Positions 37,034 to 45,780 of a DNA stretch of 64,000 bases are shown piece by piece (the first letter of the stretch is position 1; the number at the start of each line of letters is the position of its first letter). The notes below the pieces were generated by a model. The model worked only from the letters and a program-made list of their open reading frames with translations, was not told where the DNA came from and ran no database searches. The position numbers and the translations under genes are program-made. Origin of the DNA: Bacteroidales bacterium (GTDB lineage Bacteria > Bacteroidota > Bacteroidia > Bacteroidales > WCHB1-69); contig JAFZZK010000005.1 in the NCBI GenBank assembly GCA_017615795.1, forward strand, positions 62,001 through 126,000. The letters are read 5' to 3'.

Positions 37034-38272
37034 TCACTCATCCCGCATCGCATCCACGGGCTTGATGTGCATAGCGCGCAAAGCCGGCGGCAATCCGGCG
37101 AGCACACCGAGCAACACCAGAAGCAACTCTGCGAAGATGGCGGTGGTGAAACTGATCTGGAACGAAGGATGTATATCCTGCATATTGATTTTTTCAAAGA
37201 TATTCAAGACAAAAACGGAAAAAACGATGCCGAAAGTACCGGCGGTCAGCGTCAGGGCACTGCTCTCCATCATAATTTGGGCGAGGATGTCGCGAGGTGT
37301 GGCACCGATAGCCCGTCGGATGCCAATTTCCGTGGTGCGCTCGCGCACGGTGACCATCATGATGTTGCTCACCCCAATGGAGCCGGCCAGCAGCGTGCCG
37401 ATGCCGATGAGCCAGATAAAGAAGTTCAGCCCGCGAAACAGGGTGTCTATGATGTTGAAAATCTGCTCGCTGTTGAAAACCTCAAGGGCATCGTCATCGG
37501 TGGGGTCGAAGAGGTGTTCGCGTGCCAGGATGCTGCGGATTCGCTTTTCCAAAGTAACCATCTTAACCCCTTCTTTTCCAACCATATATATTAATCCAAC
37601 CTCATCTCCGAAATTGTAAAGCCGCTGGGTCACCGTGATGGGCACGCAAACATTGTCTTGCGCATTGCCGTTGAGGTCGACGTTGGAAACACAGTAGTCC
37701 ACCCCTACAATTTGGAAGAAGATGTCGCCGATTTGGATGAATTGTCCGCAGGGATTGCCACCACCGGGGAAGAGCTGCTGATAGACACGCTTGCCGATGA
37801 CGCACACTTTGCGTTCTTGCCGCACATCCTCTTCGGTGATGTAACGCCCGTATCGAATATCGGGGGATTGTATCTTCACAAACGTGGCCTCGCGCCCGCT
37901 GACTTGGCAATTGGCCGTGCGGGCTCCCGCCGTGGCGATCTGGCCCCATCGGGACACTTCCGGCGTGACGGTCGCCAACTCGGGCACCATCGACTGGAGC
38001 CGCTGCACATCCTTTTTCGTCAGTGTGATGTCGCGGCCCTCTTGGAAACCCTTGTAGGGCTTGGTCGTGCGGTCGGCGTAGATGATCATCGAATTGGTGG
38101 CGAAGCCCTCGAAGTTCTGTTCCAACATCCCTTTCACGCCTTTGCCGCCGCCCACTAAGAAGAGCAGCATGAAGAGACCCCAGAAGATGCCGAAGCCCGT
38201 GAGGAGACTGCGCCGCTTGTTGCGTGTCAGCGAGTCTGTAATCTCTTGGAAAAAGTCAATATCTATTCTCAT
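37034..38272 (-). CDS. MacB-like ABC transporter permease (second)
   Basis: 412 residues: an N-terminal membrane segment (about 20-45), a large periplasmic MacB_PCD domain (about 50-260) and an FtsX-like domain with three membrane segments (about 280-400). The conserved GVSNIMMVTVRERTTEIGIRRAIGA segment is the coupling region typical of MacB-type mechanotransmission transporters. It overlaps the preceding permease gene by four bases. Unlike E. coli MacB it carries no ATPase domain; the ATPase is encoded separately. Confidence 0.88.
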   Translation of the reverse strand: MRIDIDFFQEITDSLTRNKRRSLLTGFGIFWGLFMLLFLVGGGKGVKGMLEQNFEGFATNSMIIYADRTTKPYKGFQEGRDITLTKKDVQRLQSMVPELATVTPEVSRWGQIATAGARTANCQVSGREATFVKIQSPDIRYGRYITEEDVRQERKVCVIGKRVYQQLFPGGGNPCGQFIQIGDIFFQIVGVDYCVSNVDLNGNAQDNVCVPITVTQRLYNFGDEVGLIYMVGKEGVKMVTLEKRIRSILAREHLFDPTDDDALEVFNSEQIFNIIDTLFRGLNFFIWLIGIGTLLAGSIGVSNIMMVTVRERTTEIGIRRAIGATPRDILAQIMMESSALTLTAGTFGIVFSVFVLNIFEKINMQDIHPSFQISFTTAIFAELLLVLLGVLAGLPPALRAMHIKPVDAMRDE

Positions 38273-39543
38273 CCCTTGCCCTCCCGCAATGCTTCGATAG
38301 GTCTTACTTTGGCGGCCTTCATGGCAGGTGAAAGGCCCGCAATGGTACCGGCGACAATCAGGACGATGGTGGCTTCAATGGCCACGCCCCATCCCACGCG
38401 CGGGTTGTCGAGCAGCTTGATGGATTCTCCGAATATGTCCATGGAGGTGCTGCCAATGGTGGCGTTCATCACCTCGCAGGCTCCAAGGCCGAGCAACATG
38501 CCGAAGATGCCGAACAGCGCGGTTATGGTGATGCTCTCCGCCAGGATCAGCTTGGTGATGTCTTTGGGCTTGGCACCGATGGCCTTTCGGATGCCGAATT
38601 CATGGGTGCGCTCCTTGACCGTGATGAGCATGATGTTGGAAACGCCGACGATGCCGCCCAACAGCGTGAAGATGCCGACCACCCAAAGGGCTTTGGTCAG
38701 GATGTTGGTGGCGCGGTTCATCTGCATATTTTGTGTAAAGCGGTTCCAGACATAGAGCGCACCCTCGTCGTCAGGCGCGGCACGATGTGCGCGATTCAGC
38801 ACCGCCCGCACGCGCTTTTCAAAGGCTTCATTTTCTTTTATAGTGCGCAGACCGTGGAAGGTGAACGTGATCTTGTCCAAACGGTCGTCGTAGGCAAAGA
38901 TCAGCTTGTAGGTCGAAAAAGGGACATGGATGCGCGTGTCACGCCACTGCCGGTCGCTGCGGCGTACGCCGACCACCGTGAACACTTGGTCATCCACGGT
39001 GATGGCTCGTCCTAATATGGCTTGATAGTTTTTGCGTCCCCCCATCAAGTCCTCGGCCTGCACATCGGAGATGATGGCCACCTTGCGGCGTTGATTGAGG
39101 TCGTTTTCGTTGATATAGCGCCCCGCCAGAATCTTCTCCCCGTTCATATCTTTGTAGGCAGGATAAACACCGTATAATGTCACAGTATAGGTTCGTGTGC
39201 CGTCAATCAATTTATTGTTGCCGTTGGAAATGGAAGCAGAGACGTTATCGATATGATCGGAGAAGAGCGGACCCCGGAGGGTTTGTACATCCTGCTCGGT
39301 CAACGGCACCCAGCGTCCCTGTTGCAACCCGTTGTAGGGTTTGGTCGTCATGCCGCCGTATAACTCCATCGTGTTGGTGGCGAAATCCCGGGACTGGTTC
39401 ATGAATGCATTCATCAGACCGTTGCCCGCTCCCAACAGGATGATGATAATGAAGATACCCCACGACACGGCTAATCCCGTCAGGATGGTGCGCAGCTTGT
39501 TGCGACGCACGGAAGACCATATTTCGGTGAAGAGATCGCGCAT
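38269..39543 (-). CDS. MacB-like ABC transporter permease (first)
   Basis: 424 residues with the same layout as the next gene: N-terminal membrane segment, MacB_PCD domain and FtsX domain with GVSNIMLITVKERTHEFGIRKAIGA. The two permeases are clearly homologous but well diverged, which suggests a heterodimer. The four-base overlap with the second permease gene implies coupled translation. The start is five bases downstream of an octamer array (39549-39580). E. coli MacB forms a homodimer, so the pair is a Bacteroidota-type arrangement. Confidence 0.88.
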   Translation of the reverse strand: MRDLFTEIWSSVRRNKLRTILTGLAVSWGIFIIIILLGAGNGLMNAFMNQSRDFATNTMELYGGMTTKPYNGLQQGRWVPLTEQDVQTLRGPLFSDHIDNVSASISNGNNKLIDGTRTYTVTLYGVYPAYKDMNGEKILAGRYINENDLNQRRKVAIISDVQAEDLMGGRKNYQAILGRAITVDDQVFTVVGVRRSDRQWRDTRIHVPFSTYKLIFAYDDRLDKITFTFHGLRTIKENEAFEKRVRAVLNRAHRAAPDDEGALYVWNRFTQNMQMNRATNILTKALWVVGIFTLLGGIVGVSNIMLITVKERTHEFGIRKAIGAKPKDITKLILAESITITALFGIFGMLLGLGACEVMNATIGSTSMDIFGESIKLLDNPRVGWGVAIEATIVLIVAGTIAGLSPAMKAAKVRPIEALREGKG

Positions 39544-39548
39544 AGGGT

Positions 39549-39580
39549 GTTGAGTTGTTGATTTGTTGAATCGTTGAATT
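39549..39580. repeat. Four octamer repeats upstream of the first MacB-like permease
   Basis: GTTGAGTT, GTTGATTT, GTTGAATC, GTTGAATT in 8-base phase on the + strand. Bases 39557-39579 match 10540-10562 (inside GH97) exactly. Confidence 0.85.
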
Positions 39581-39585
39581 GTTTG

Positions 39586-40305
39586 TTATTTGATGTTGTT
39601 TTTATCGAAGGGTGAGGCGTGGTGTTGGCTGTTGAGTTCGATTTCGCCGATAAGGCCGTCCTTGATGTGAACGATCTTGTTGGCGCAGTTGGCCACGCCG
39701 CTCTCGTGGGTGACCACGATGATGGTGACTTGCTCCTCGCGGTTGAGCTGGCCGAGGAGATCCATCACCTCGACAGAGGTCTTGGAGTCGAGTGCGCCAG
39801 TGGGCTCGTCGGCGAGGATGATGCGCGGATGAGTGATGAGTGCCCGCGCGATGGCGACACGCTGCTTCTGGCCACCCGACATCTCGTTGGGATAGTGCTT
39901 GGACCAGTCAGTCAGCCCGAGTTTGTCGAGCAGCTGCATGGCCGCCTCGCGACGTTTCGCCCGGGACACCCCTTGGTAGAACAACGGCAGCTCAACGTTC
40001 TCCACCGCCGTCTTGAAAGGTATCAGGTTGAAGGATTGGAAAACAAACCCGATGGTACGGTTGCGGTAGTCCGCCGCCTCCCGCTCCTTCAACCCTTTGA
40101 TAAGATGACCGTCAAGATGATACTCGCCCTCGTCGTAGTTGTCAAGAATGCCCAAAATGTTGAGCAACGTGGACTTCCCCGACCCGGATGAGCCCATGAT
40201 CGAGACAAACTCACCATTGTCGATACTCAAGTCGATGCCTTTGAGCACATGTAACGGCTGTCCGTTATCGTAAGTCTTGTGTATACCTTTTAATTCTATT
40301 AACAT
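39586..40305 (-). CDS. LolD/MacB-type ABC transporter ATPase
   Basis: 239 residues from the ATG at 40305, where the first beta strand (LIELKGIHKTY) begins; an extension to 40350 is poor. Walker A GSSGSGKS (38-45), the Q-loop VFQSFNLIPF, signature LSGGQ-like MSGGQKQR, Walker B ILADEPTGALD and the H-loop VTHE are all present. The LFYQGV segment and ALDSKTS are typical of MacB/LolD ATPases. It would drive the two permeases encoded next. Its first 41 bases overlap the 3' end of the subtilase gene. Confidence 0.93.
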   Translation of the reverse strand: MLIELKGIHKTYDNGQPLHVLKGIDLSIDNGEFVSIMGSSGSGKSTLLNILGILDNYDEGEYHLDGHLIKGLKEREAADYRNRTIGFVFQSFNLIPFKTAVENVELPLFYQGVSRAKRREAAMQLLDKLGLTDWSKHYPNEMSGGQKQRVAIARALITHPRIILADEPTGALDSKTSVEVMDLLGQLNREEQVTIIVVTHESGVANCANKIVHIKDGLIGEIELNSQHHASPFDKNNIK

Positions 40306-42583
40306 AATGTCCGAATATTTGGAAACCGACCTCCCACTTCGGCAAATCAACCCCGTTTTTGAGAATGGGCGTAATGCGATATTGGCCGTAAATGGCGAAA
40401 AAGTTCGTGAACCCGATGCGCAAGCGCACGCCGCAATCCAGCTTGTTCAAGCCTTCGCGGAAATACTTCTTCTCAACATCGGTGATGATGTGACCGTCAA
40501 CGATGGTCTTTGTTTTCAGTCTGCTTCCCGTAATCCAATCACCGAACACACCCGTTTCCAAATAGAGACTGGTGGTGGAGAGTTTGGCGAGCGTGAAGCG
40601 TTGGAAAAGTTCCAAGTCGAACTGCGAGGTCTTAAGGTTGTGTTTCTTCAGCTCAAAACCCGGCGTATAGGCGTACGTCGGACGGGTATAGGAAGGGTCT
40701 GGACTTTGGAAATCCCACAGGGCATACCAAGAGGAACCGAAACCGATGCGGAAGCCCAGGCCATAGACCTTGGCCAACTGCCAATGGTTGACGATACTGA
40801 ACGAGCAGGAGCGCGAAAGGCGATCGGTCTGATGCACGTTGCCCGTTTGGGACCACATGGAGGGAACCATGAAAGAGGCGTTGAGCACAATGCCAACCGA
40901 GTATTTGTCCTTCTTTTTTTTGTAGATGTTTCTTGCAGGGCGGTTGATCTCGTTGGAACAACTGAGACAACCGCTCATCTGCTTAGAGCTGTATTCGACC
41001 CCCTTGTCCTTGCCCACCACGTATGTGCCGTATTGGCCTTCATACCAGATATGCAAGGTCTGTCCGACTTCAAGCACATCCTTTTCCATGGACAATACCG
41101 AGATCACGTTGTCATCATAAACATTTTTGACATTCACATCACGGCTGCCGTAAAAGTCGATGGTGCCGTCACCGTTGGTGACCTTGTAGAAGACACGATG
41201 GCTCTCGCTGACATCAACGGGAACAAAATAGACAAATGTGGAGTCCTCTGCAATGTCGAAGGTGTGCGGGGCATGTTTGGGGGCATCCGTGAAATAGCCG
41301 GCTTGGGGCACGCCATAGCCGAAAGCGTAATCATAGTAGGGATAGTGGTTGCCGGATTTTTCGATAGCCTCCAACAGCTGCGTGGCAGTGTATTCAGGGT
41401 GCATCTGCTTGACGCAGGCGGCGAAGCCCGACACCATCGGGGTGGCGAAAGAGGTGCCTTGATAATGATGGTAATTACCCTTGGAAGCGGCCACCATGTC
41501 ATTACCACAGGCCACCACGTTGGGCTTGAGACGGCCGTCGGCGGTGGGGCCGAAGGAACTATATCGTTCGAGATTATCCAACGAGTTGACAGCACCCACG
41601 GAGAGCACGCCCTCCACATCGGCGGGCGTGATGAGCATCTTCCACGTCTCGTCATCACCCTCGTTGCCCATGGCGGTACAGACCAGAATGCCCTTGGAGG
41701 CGGCCATGGCTGCGCCCTTGGCCACGATGGAGGTCTTGCCGTCCATGTCCTTGAGGTCATGAAGATCCTTGCCATAGCCCAAGGAACTGCTTACAATGTG
41801 CGCACCGTTCTGGTCCGCCCATTCAAGTGCCTGCACCCACCAGACCTCCTCTTTTTTCTTTTCAGTTTCCACCTCGGTGCGGGCGAGCAGGAACTCGGCA
41901 GCGGGCGCGAGACCCAACATAACCGTGTCGTTCATGATACCGGCAATGCAGCTCAGCACCATGCGTCCGTGCGAGTTGTAACCATACACATGCTCCTTTT
42001 TGTTGGCAAAATTCCATGTCTTCACAATCTGGTGGTTGTCGCGCAAATGCTTGAAAGCAGGGTGCGTGTCCACGTCGGGGAAACCGCCGTCAAAGACCGC
42101 GATGCGCACGCCCTTGCCGTTGATGTTGCGGGCCTGGAACTTCTCGCCCTGCATCAGCGCAACCTGCTTCAAAGTGGCATCAAACACCTCCATATCCTCA
42201 CTCTCGGTCGCGACAGGGACCTGTGCCAACATCGCCTCCGTGGCAATAAGCTGCGTACCCGCCACAAAAGGCAAGCGTCTCACAGCTTCAATCTCAGCCT
42301 CGGTAGCCATGACCGCCTGTGCGTTCAGCCATCTCGAGACGCCCACATTCTCCTCCGTCAAGGCATTCACGGCATCCGTGTAACGCTCATTGACAGGATA
42401 GTTGCTGATGTCATAGAGATTCAAATTATTCAACTGATAACGCTCAATGGCTTTGGCATCAAAATAGGAGTACGGATCAAATGTTGTGTTGTTCTTGTCT
42501 GTAAAAAACACCCAATAGCAGTTCTGGGCAAACACCGTCATACCGCTCAACAGAAGGACAAGAACTGACAGGATTCTTTTCAT
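40265..42583 (-). CDS. Subtilisin-family (S8) serine protease fused to a C-terminal beta-barrel-like domain
   Basis: 772 residues. A signal peptide (1-20) precedes a propeptide-like region (about 21-150) and the S8 domain (about 157-430) with catalytic Asp165 (VFDGG), His205 (NSHGR) and Ser378 (GTSFATP), and Asn307 for the oxyanion hole. A beta-sandwich-like segment follows (about 435-525). From about 558 to 765 the protein alternates aromatic/hydrophobic strands (YSVGIVLNAS, LGFRIGFGSS, LYLETGVFGDW, CGVRLRIGF, EVGFQIFGHY), resembling a small outer-membrane barrel. It would be displayed at, or anchored in, the outer membrane. No type IX sorting domain is seen. It overlaps the downstream ATPase gene by 41 bases. 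Confidence 0.82.
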   Translation of the reverse strand: MKRILSVLVLLLSGMTVFAQNCYWVFFTDKNNTTFDPYSYFDAKAIERYQLNNLNLYDISNYPVNERYTDAVNALTEENVGVSRWLNAQAVMATEAEIEAVRRLPFVAGTQLIATEAMLAQVPVATESEDMEVFDATLKQVALMQGEKFQARNINGKGVRIAVFDGGFPDVDTHPAFKHLRDNHQIVKTWNFANKKEHVYGYNSHGRMVLSCIAGIMNDTVMLGLAPAAEFLLARTEVETEKKKEEVWWVQALEWADQNGAHIVSSSLGYGKDLHDLKDMDGKTSIVAKGAAMAASKGILVCTAMGNEGDDETWKMLITPADVEGVLSVGAVNSLDNLERYSSFGPTADGRLKPNVVACGNDMVAASKGNYHHYQGTSFATPMVSGFAACVKQMHPEYTATQLLEAIEKSGNHYPYYDYAFGYGVPQAGYFTDAPKHAPHTFDIAEDSTFVYFVPVDVSESHRVFYKVTNGDGTIDFYGSRDVNVKNVYDDNVISVLSMEKDVLEVGQTLHIWYEGQYGTYVVGKDKGVEYSSKQMSGCLSCSNEINRPARNIYKKKKDKYSVGIVLNASFMVPSMWSQTGNVHQTDRLSRSCSFSIVNHWQLAKVYGLGFRIGFGSSWYALWDFQSPDPSYTRPTYAYTPGFELKKHNLKTSQFDLELFQRFTLAKLSTTSLYLETGVFGDWITGSRLKTKTIVDGHIITDVEKKYFREGLNKLDCGVRLRIGFTNFFAIYGQYRITPILKNGVDLPKWEVGFQIFGHYVNRIKRYTQDLR

Positions 42584-42633
42584 CTTCTCGAATTAAATAG
42601 TGAAACAAAAACAAGAATCTTGGTTCTTCTGCC

Positions 42634-44436
42634 CTATTGGATATGAATCTCCATGGGCATACGGGCTTGCACGCCTGTGGAATTGAGAACGGTCTGTACC
42701 CCCTGATACATATTATATAAGTCGCCGAGCTTTGCGCGCAACATCTGGTCAGCCTCATCCTCTTTGTTGAAGATCATCTCAAAGAAGGATTTCTGGTGCG
42801 GGTAGTATGCGATCTTGTAGTCGGAAACATTGGCCAGCTTGGCGGCTTTGGCAATGGCATCGTCCAAAGAGCCCAACTCATCGACCAGGCCGATACCGAT
42901 GGCGTCCTTGCCGGACCAGACACGGCCCTGGCCAATGCTGTCAACAGCGGTGACTGTCATCTTGCGGCCATTGGCCACGCGCTTGGTGAAGAGGCTGTAA
43001 GTCTCCTCTACCATCTGCTGCATCACGTCAAGTTCCATAGCATCCAACGGCTGGTATCCAGTGAGGAATCCTGCATGCTTATTGGAGCTCACCCCGTCAA
43101 TCGTGATGCCCAACTTGTTTTTCAGGGCCTTCTGCACGGAAGGTATCATGCCGAACACACCGATGGAGCCTGTCAAGGTGTTGGGCTGCGCAATGATGTA
43201 GTCGGAGTTGCAGGAGATATAGTAACCACCGGAGGCGGCATAGTCGCCCATGGAGGTGACAACCTTCTTGCCCGCTTTCTTGGCCTGTTCAATCTCGCGC
43301 CAGATCACCTCGGAAGCAAGCGCACTGCCGCCCGGCGAGTTGACACGCAACACGATGGCTTTCACGTTTTTGTCCTGGTAAGCCTTGCGAAACTCCTTAA
43401 CAAAGCTGTCGGAGAAGATGCCTCTTTCGGAATCCCCTTTCCCATCGCTAATCTCACCCACGGCATAGACCACGGCAATCTTGTTCTGGGACTTGCTATT
43501 GTCGCGTACAGACTTGGCATATTTGCCGACAGAGACAAAGTTGAGCTTGCCATCCTCGGCAATGCCCATCTTGTTCTTGAGCATCTTCTCGACATCGCCG
43601 GCATAAACCAGCTGGTCAATGAGCTTGAGTTTCAATGCAGAGTCAGGAGAGAAGGCGAGCAGATTGTCCGTAATGCGGTTCAGTTCATCCAAGGAAATTT
43701 TACGGGATTTGGAAACGTCTCCGGAGTAGTTGTCCCACAAAGAGTTGATCAGTGCGGTCATCTGCTTGCTGTTGGCTTCGCTCATCTTGTCGAGGATGTA
43801 AGGCTCCACGGCGCTCTTGAACTGGCCATGGCGGATCACCTGGACATCGATGTCGAGCTTGTCGAGCAGGCCTTTATAGAACATGATTTGGGTGGCGTAA
43901 CCCTTGAGCAGCATATTGCCCGTGGGGTTCATCATCACCTTGTCGGCGACAGAGGCGATGTAGTAGCCGTTCTGGGAGTAGGAGTCGGCGTAGGCATAAA
44001 CGAACTTGCCGCTCTTCTTGAAGTCAACCAAGGCGTCGTGGATCTCCTTCGAAGTGGCGGGAGAGGCCGAGACGTTGGCAGAGGCCAAGTAGATGCCCTT
44101 GATTTTCGGGTCCGTGGCAGCGGACTTGATGGCAGACAGGATGTTGTCCAACCCCATCGGCGCGGTGTATCCGTACATGTTGCCAAATGGTATCTCCATG
44201 GCACGCTCCTGAACAGGCTGGCTGAAATCGATTTTCAGAATGCTGTTGTCTTTCACGACAACTGTGTCATCCGTGGATTTTGCAATGCCGGCAATCATCC
44301 CTATCATCATAAACAAATAGAGAAATGAGACCAGGATTGTCGAGAAGAAGAATCCCAACATGGAGCCGAACACAATGCGCCAGAATTTGCGGGCACGGGT
44401 CTCCGGCTTTTTTGTTTTTACATTTGAATCATTCAT
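42634..44436 (-). CDS. sppA: SppA, signal peptide peptidase (67K type)
   Basis: 600 residues. The protein starts with a positively charged cytoplasmic tail and a membrane anchor (about 20-50), followed by two crotonase-like S49 domains. The general-base Lys207 (HGQFKSAVEP) lies in the first and the nucleophile Ser402 (YAASGGYY) in the second, followed by LTGSIGVFG. SppA cuts leftover signal peptides within the inner membrane. The gene begins 12 bases after the GntR gene, which places it in a regulated envelope operon upstream of a second protease. Confidence 0.92.
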   Translation of the reverse strand: MNDSNVKTKKPETRARKFWRIVFGSMLGFFFSTILVSFLYLFMMIGMIAGIAKSTDDTVVVKDNSILKIDFSQPVQERAMEIPFGNMYGYTAPMGLDNILSAIKSAATDPKIKGIYLASANVSASPATSKEIHDALVDFKKSGKFVYAYADSYSQNGYYIASVADKVMMNPTGNMLLKGYATQIMFYKGLLDKLDIDVQVIRHGQFKSAVEPYILDKMSEANSKQMTALINSLWDNYSGDVSKSRKISLDELNRITDNLLAFSPDSALKLKLIDQLVYAGDVEKMLKNKMGIAEDGKLNFVSVGKYAKSVRDNSKSQNKIAVVYAVGEISDGKGDSERGIFSDSFVKEFRKAYQDKNVKAIVLRVNSPGGSALASEVIWREIEQAKKAGKKVVTSMGDYAASGGYYISCNSDYIIAQPNTLTGSIGVFGMIPSVQKALKNKLGITIDGVSSNKHAGFLTGYQPLDAMELDVMQQMVEETYSLFTKRVANGRKMTVTAVDSIGQGRVWSGKDAIGIGLVDELGSLDDAIAKAAKLANVSDYKIAYYPHQKSFFEMIFNKEDEADQMLRAKLGDLYNMYQGVQTVLNSTGVQARMPMEIHIQ

Positions 44437-44448
44437 TGTTTTGTATTA

Positions 44449-44805
44449 TTATTGTTTTATAAGATTAGTTACTTCGTTTACATCCAACTGGAGCAGTTTC
44501 ATGTTTTTAATAAACGCGGGGACCTCCACCTCCAGAAAACGTTTCTTTCTGATGGCTATGATTTTGTCGACGGCGTCATCGGCGATGAAGGATCCCACGC
44601 CACGTCTATTAATAAAAATCTCTTTGGTTTGCAGATAGTCGTATGAACGCATCACCGTGTTGGGGTTCACCTCGAACTGCACGGCCAACTCGCGCACCGA
44701 CTTGGCCTTGTCGCCGGACTTCCAGGCACCCGTAAGCACCTGGTCGAAAACCCAGTCGACAATCTGCATGTAAATGGTCTGTTGACTGCTGAAATCTATA
44801 CCCAT
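44449..44805 (-). CDS. GntR-family regulator, YtrA type
   Basis: 118 residues. A winged helix-turn-helix (about 8-75; SVRELAVQFEVNPNTVMRSYDYLQ and the wing GVGSFIAD) is followed by a short helical tail (about 80-118) instead of a large effector domain, which defines the YtrA subgroup. YtrA regulators repress neighbouring ABC transporter operons. It sits one base after the permease gene in exactly such an operon. A candidate operator lies at 46660-46683. Confidence 0.9.
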   Translation of the reverse strand: MGIDFSSQQTIYMQIVDWVFDQVLTGAWKSGDKAKSVRELAVQFEVNPNTVMRSYDYLQTKEIFINRRGVGSFIADDAVDKIIAIRKKRFLEVEVPAFIKNMKLLQLDVNEVTNLIKQ

Positions 44806-44806
44806 C

Positions 44807-45532
44807 TTAGGCCTCCGTTTCTTTCATTCTCAAAAAACTGAGCACGTAAAAATAGATGATGACGACCGCCACGGTGATATACGCCAAGACGGAGGATGCC
44901 TTGTCGGACAAAGAGAATGAGAAGTTGAAATTCCACAAATAGTCGTGGAAAGCCGCATCCTTGGGAATCAGCATCATCCCGTTCGCAAACATAGTCACGG
45001 TGAAGAGCACGGAGAACAATGTAATGATTAGCAATCCGACACCGAAAGTGGTGAGGGTCGTACGCTTGCGGAAATAGATGCTCCCGAAGAAGAACACGGA
45101 CAACCCGGCGTAGATTACCAGAATCCTGTCCCAATACGTGTTGGGCTGGAAGCGCAAACCACCCATTCCGCGCGCCGTCAAATAAAGATGGGCCAATCCG
45201 AGTCCCAAGGCGCAGGCAAGCACCACCACCGCCACAAAATAGATGTTGGTCAACAGCATATTGGCGACCACCTTCTCTCCATTGGAGGCGGGAATGGTGA
45301 GGTAATGTATTTTCGAGGAGTTGCCGTGCAGGTTGCGGAACAGTCTTTCAGGATAGATTATCAGGAAAATCACTGCCACCGTCATAGCAAAAGAGGACAT
45401 ATCCTCAACGCCTCCATTCAAGATGGAACCGATCAGAATCACAGCCGAGAGGATGCCCAGCTGGAAGAGGTCGGTTTTCCAATTTTCAATAAAATAGGCC
45501 TTCAAAAGATTTGTTATGTTCTTGATATTCAT
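44807..45532 (-). CDS. ABC-2-like membrane permease
   Basis: 241 residues with six probable membrane segments (about 22-38, 48-62, 88-112, 135-150, 158-182 and 212-232). The overall form matches the permease partners of YtrA-regulated ABC transporters in Bacteroidota; sequence motifs in this group are weak. It is encoded between a small membrane protein and the GntR regulator. The substrate is unknown. Confidence 0.7.
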   Translation of the reverse strand: MNIKNITNLLKAYFIENWKTDLFQLGILSAVILIGSILNGGVEDMSSFAMTVAVIFLIIYPERLFRNLHGNSSKIHYLTIPASNGEKVVANMLLTNIYFVAVVVLACALGLGLAHLYLTARGMGGLRFQPNTYWDRILVIYAGLSVFFFGSIYFRKRTTLTTFGVGLLIITLFSVLFTVTMFANGMMLIPKDAAFHDYLWNFNFSFSLSDKASSVLAYITVAVVIIYFYVLSFLRMKETEA

Positions 45533-45550
45533 AATTGCAGATTTTTAGGG

Positions 45551-45772
45551 TTATTCATCGGTTTCCGTTTCGTTGTCCACCACCTGTATGGAGTCCGAAT
45601 AAACAATGATTTTGGGATTACCCAACTCCGAATGTTCTTTCACAAACTCCTCCTTCGTCTTAATCTCGCCGTTGTGAAAAGCCTTCCGCAGGTTCACCGT
45701 GCAGACGACTATCATCACTAAAGCAGCCAATAATAATGTGATCAATAATATCTTATTCGTGTATTTTTTCAT
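45551..45772 (-). CDS. Small single-pass membrane protein
   Basis: 73 residues: a basic start, one membrane segment (about 8-26) and a mostly acidic C-terminal tail outside or inside the cytoplasm. It begins 8 bases after the ATPase gene and ends 18 bases before the permease gene, so it is likely a real accessory part of the ABC transporter. I recognise no family. Confidence 0.65.
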   Translation of the reverse strand: MKKYTNKILLITLLLAALVMIVVCTVNLRKAFHNGEIKTKEEFVKEHSELGNPKIIVYSDSIQVVDNETETDE

Positions 45773-45780
45773 AATGCTGT

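Noticed and set aside
40277..42568. 763-codon open frame on the + strand opposite the subtilase gene
   Set aside because: It mirrors a real gene with three catalytic motifs; the translation is rich in His/Val/Gly with no family signal, as expected for antisense frames in GC-biased codons. The same holds for 42796-44328 and 50817-52322.
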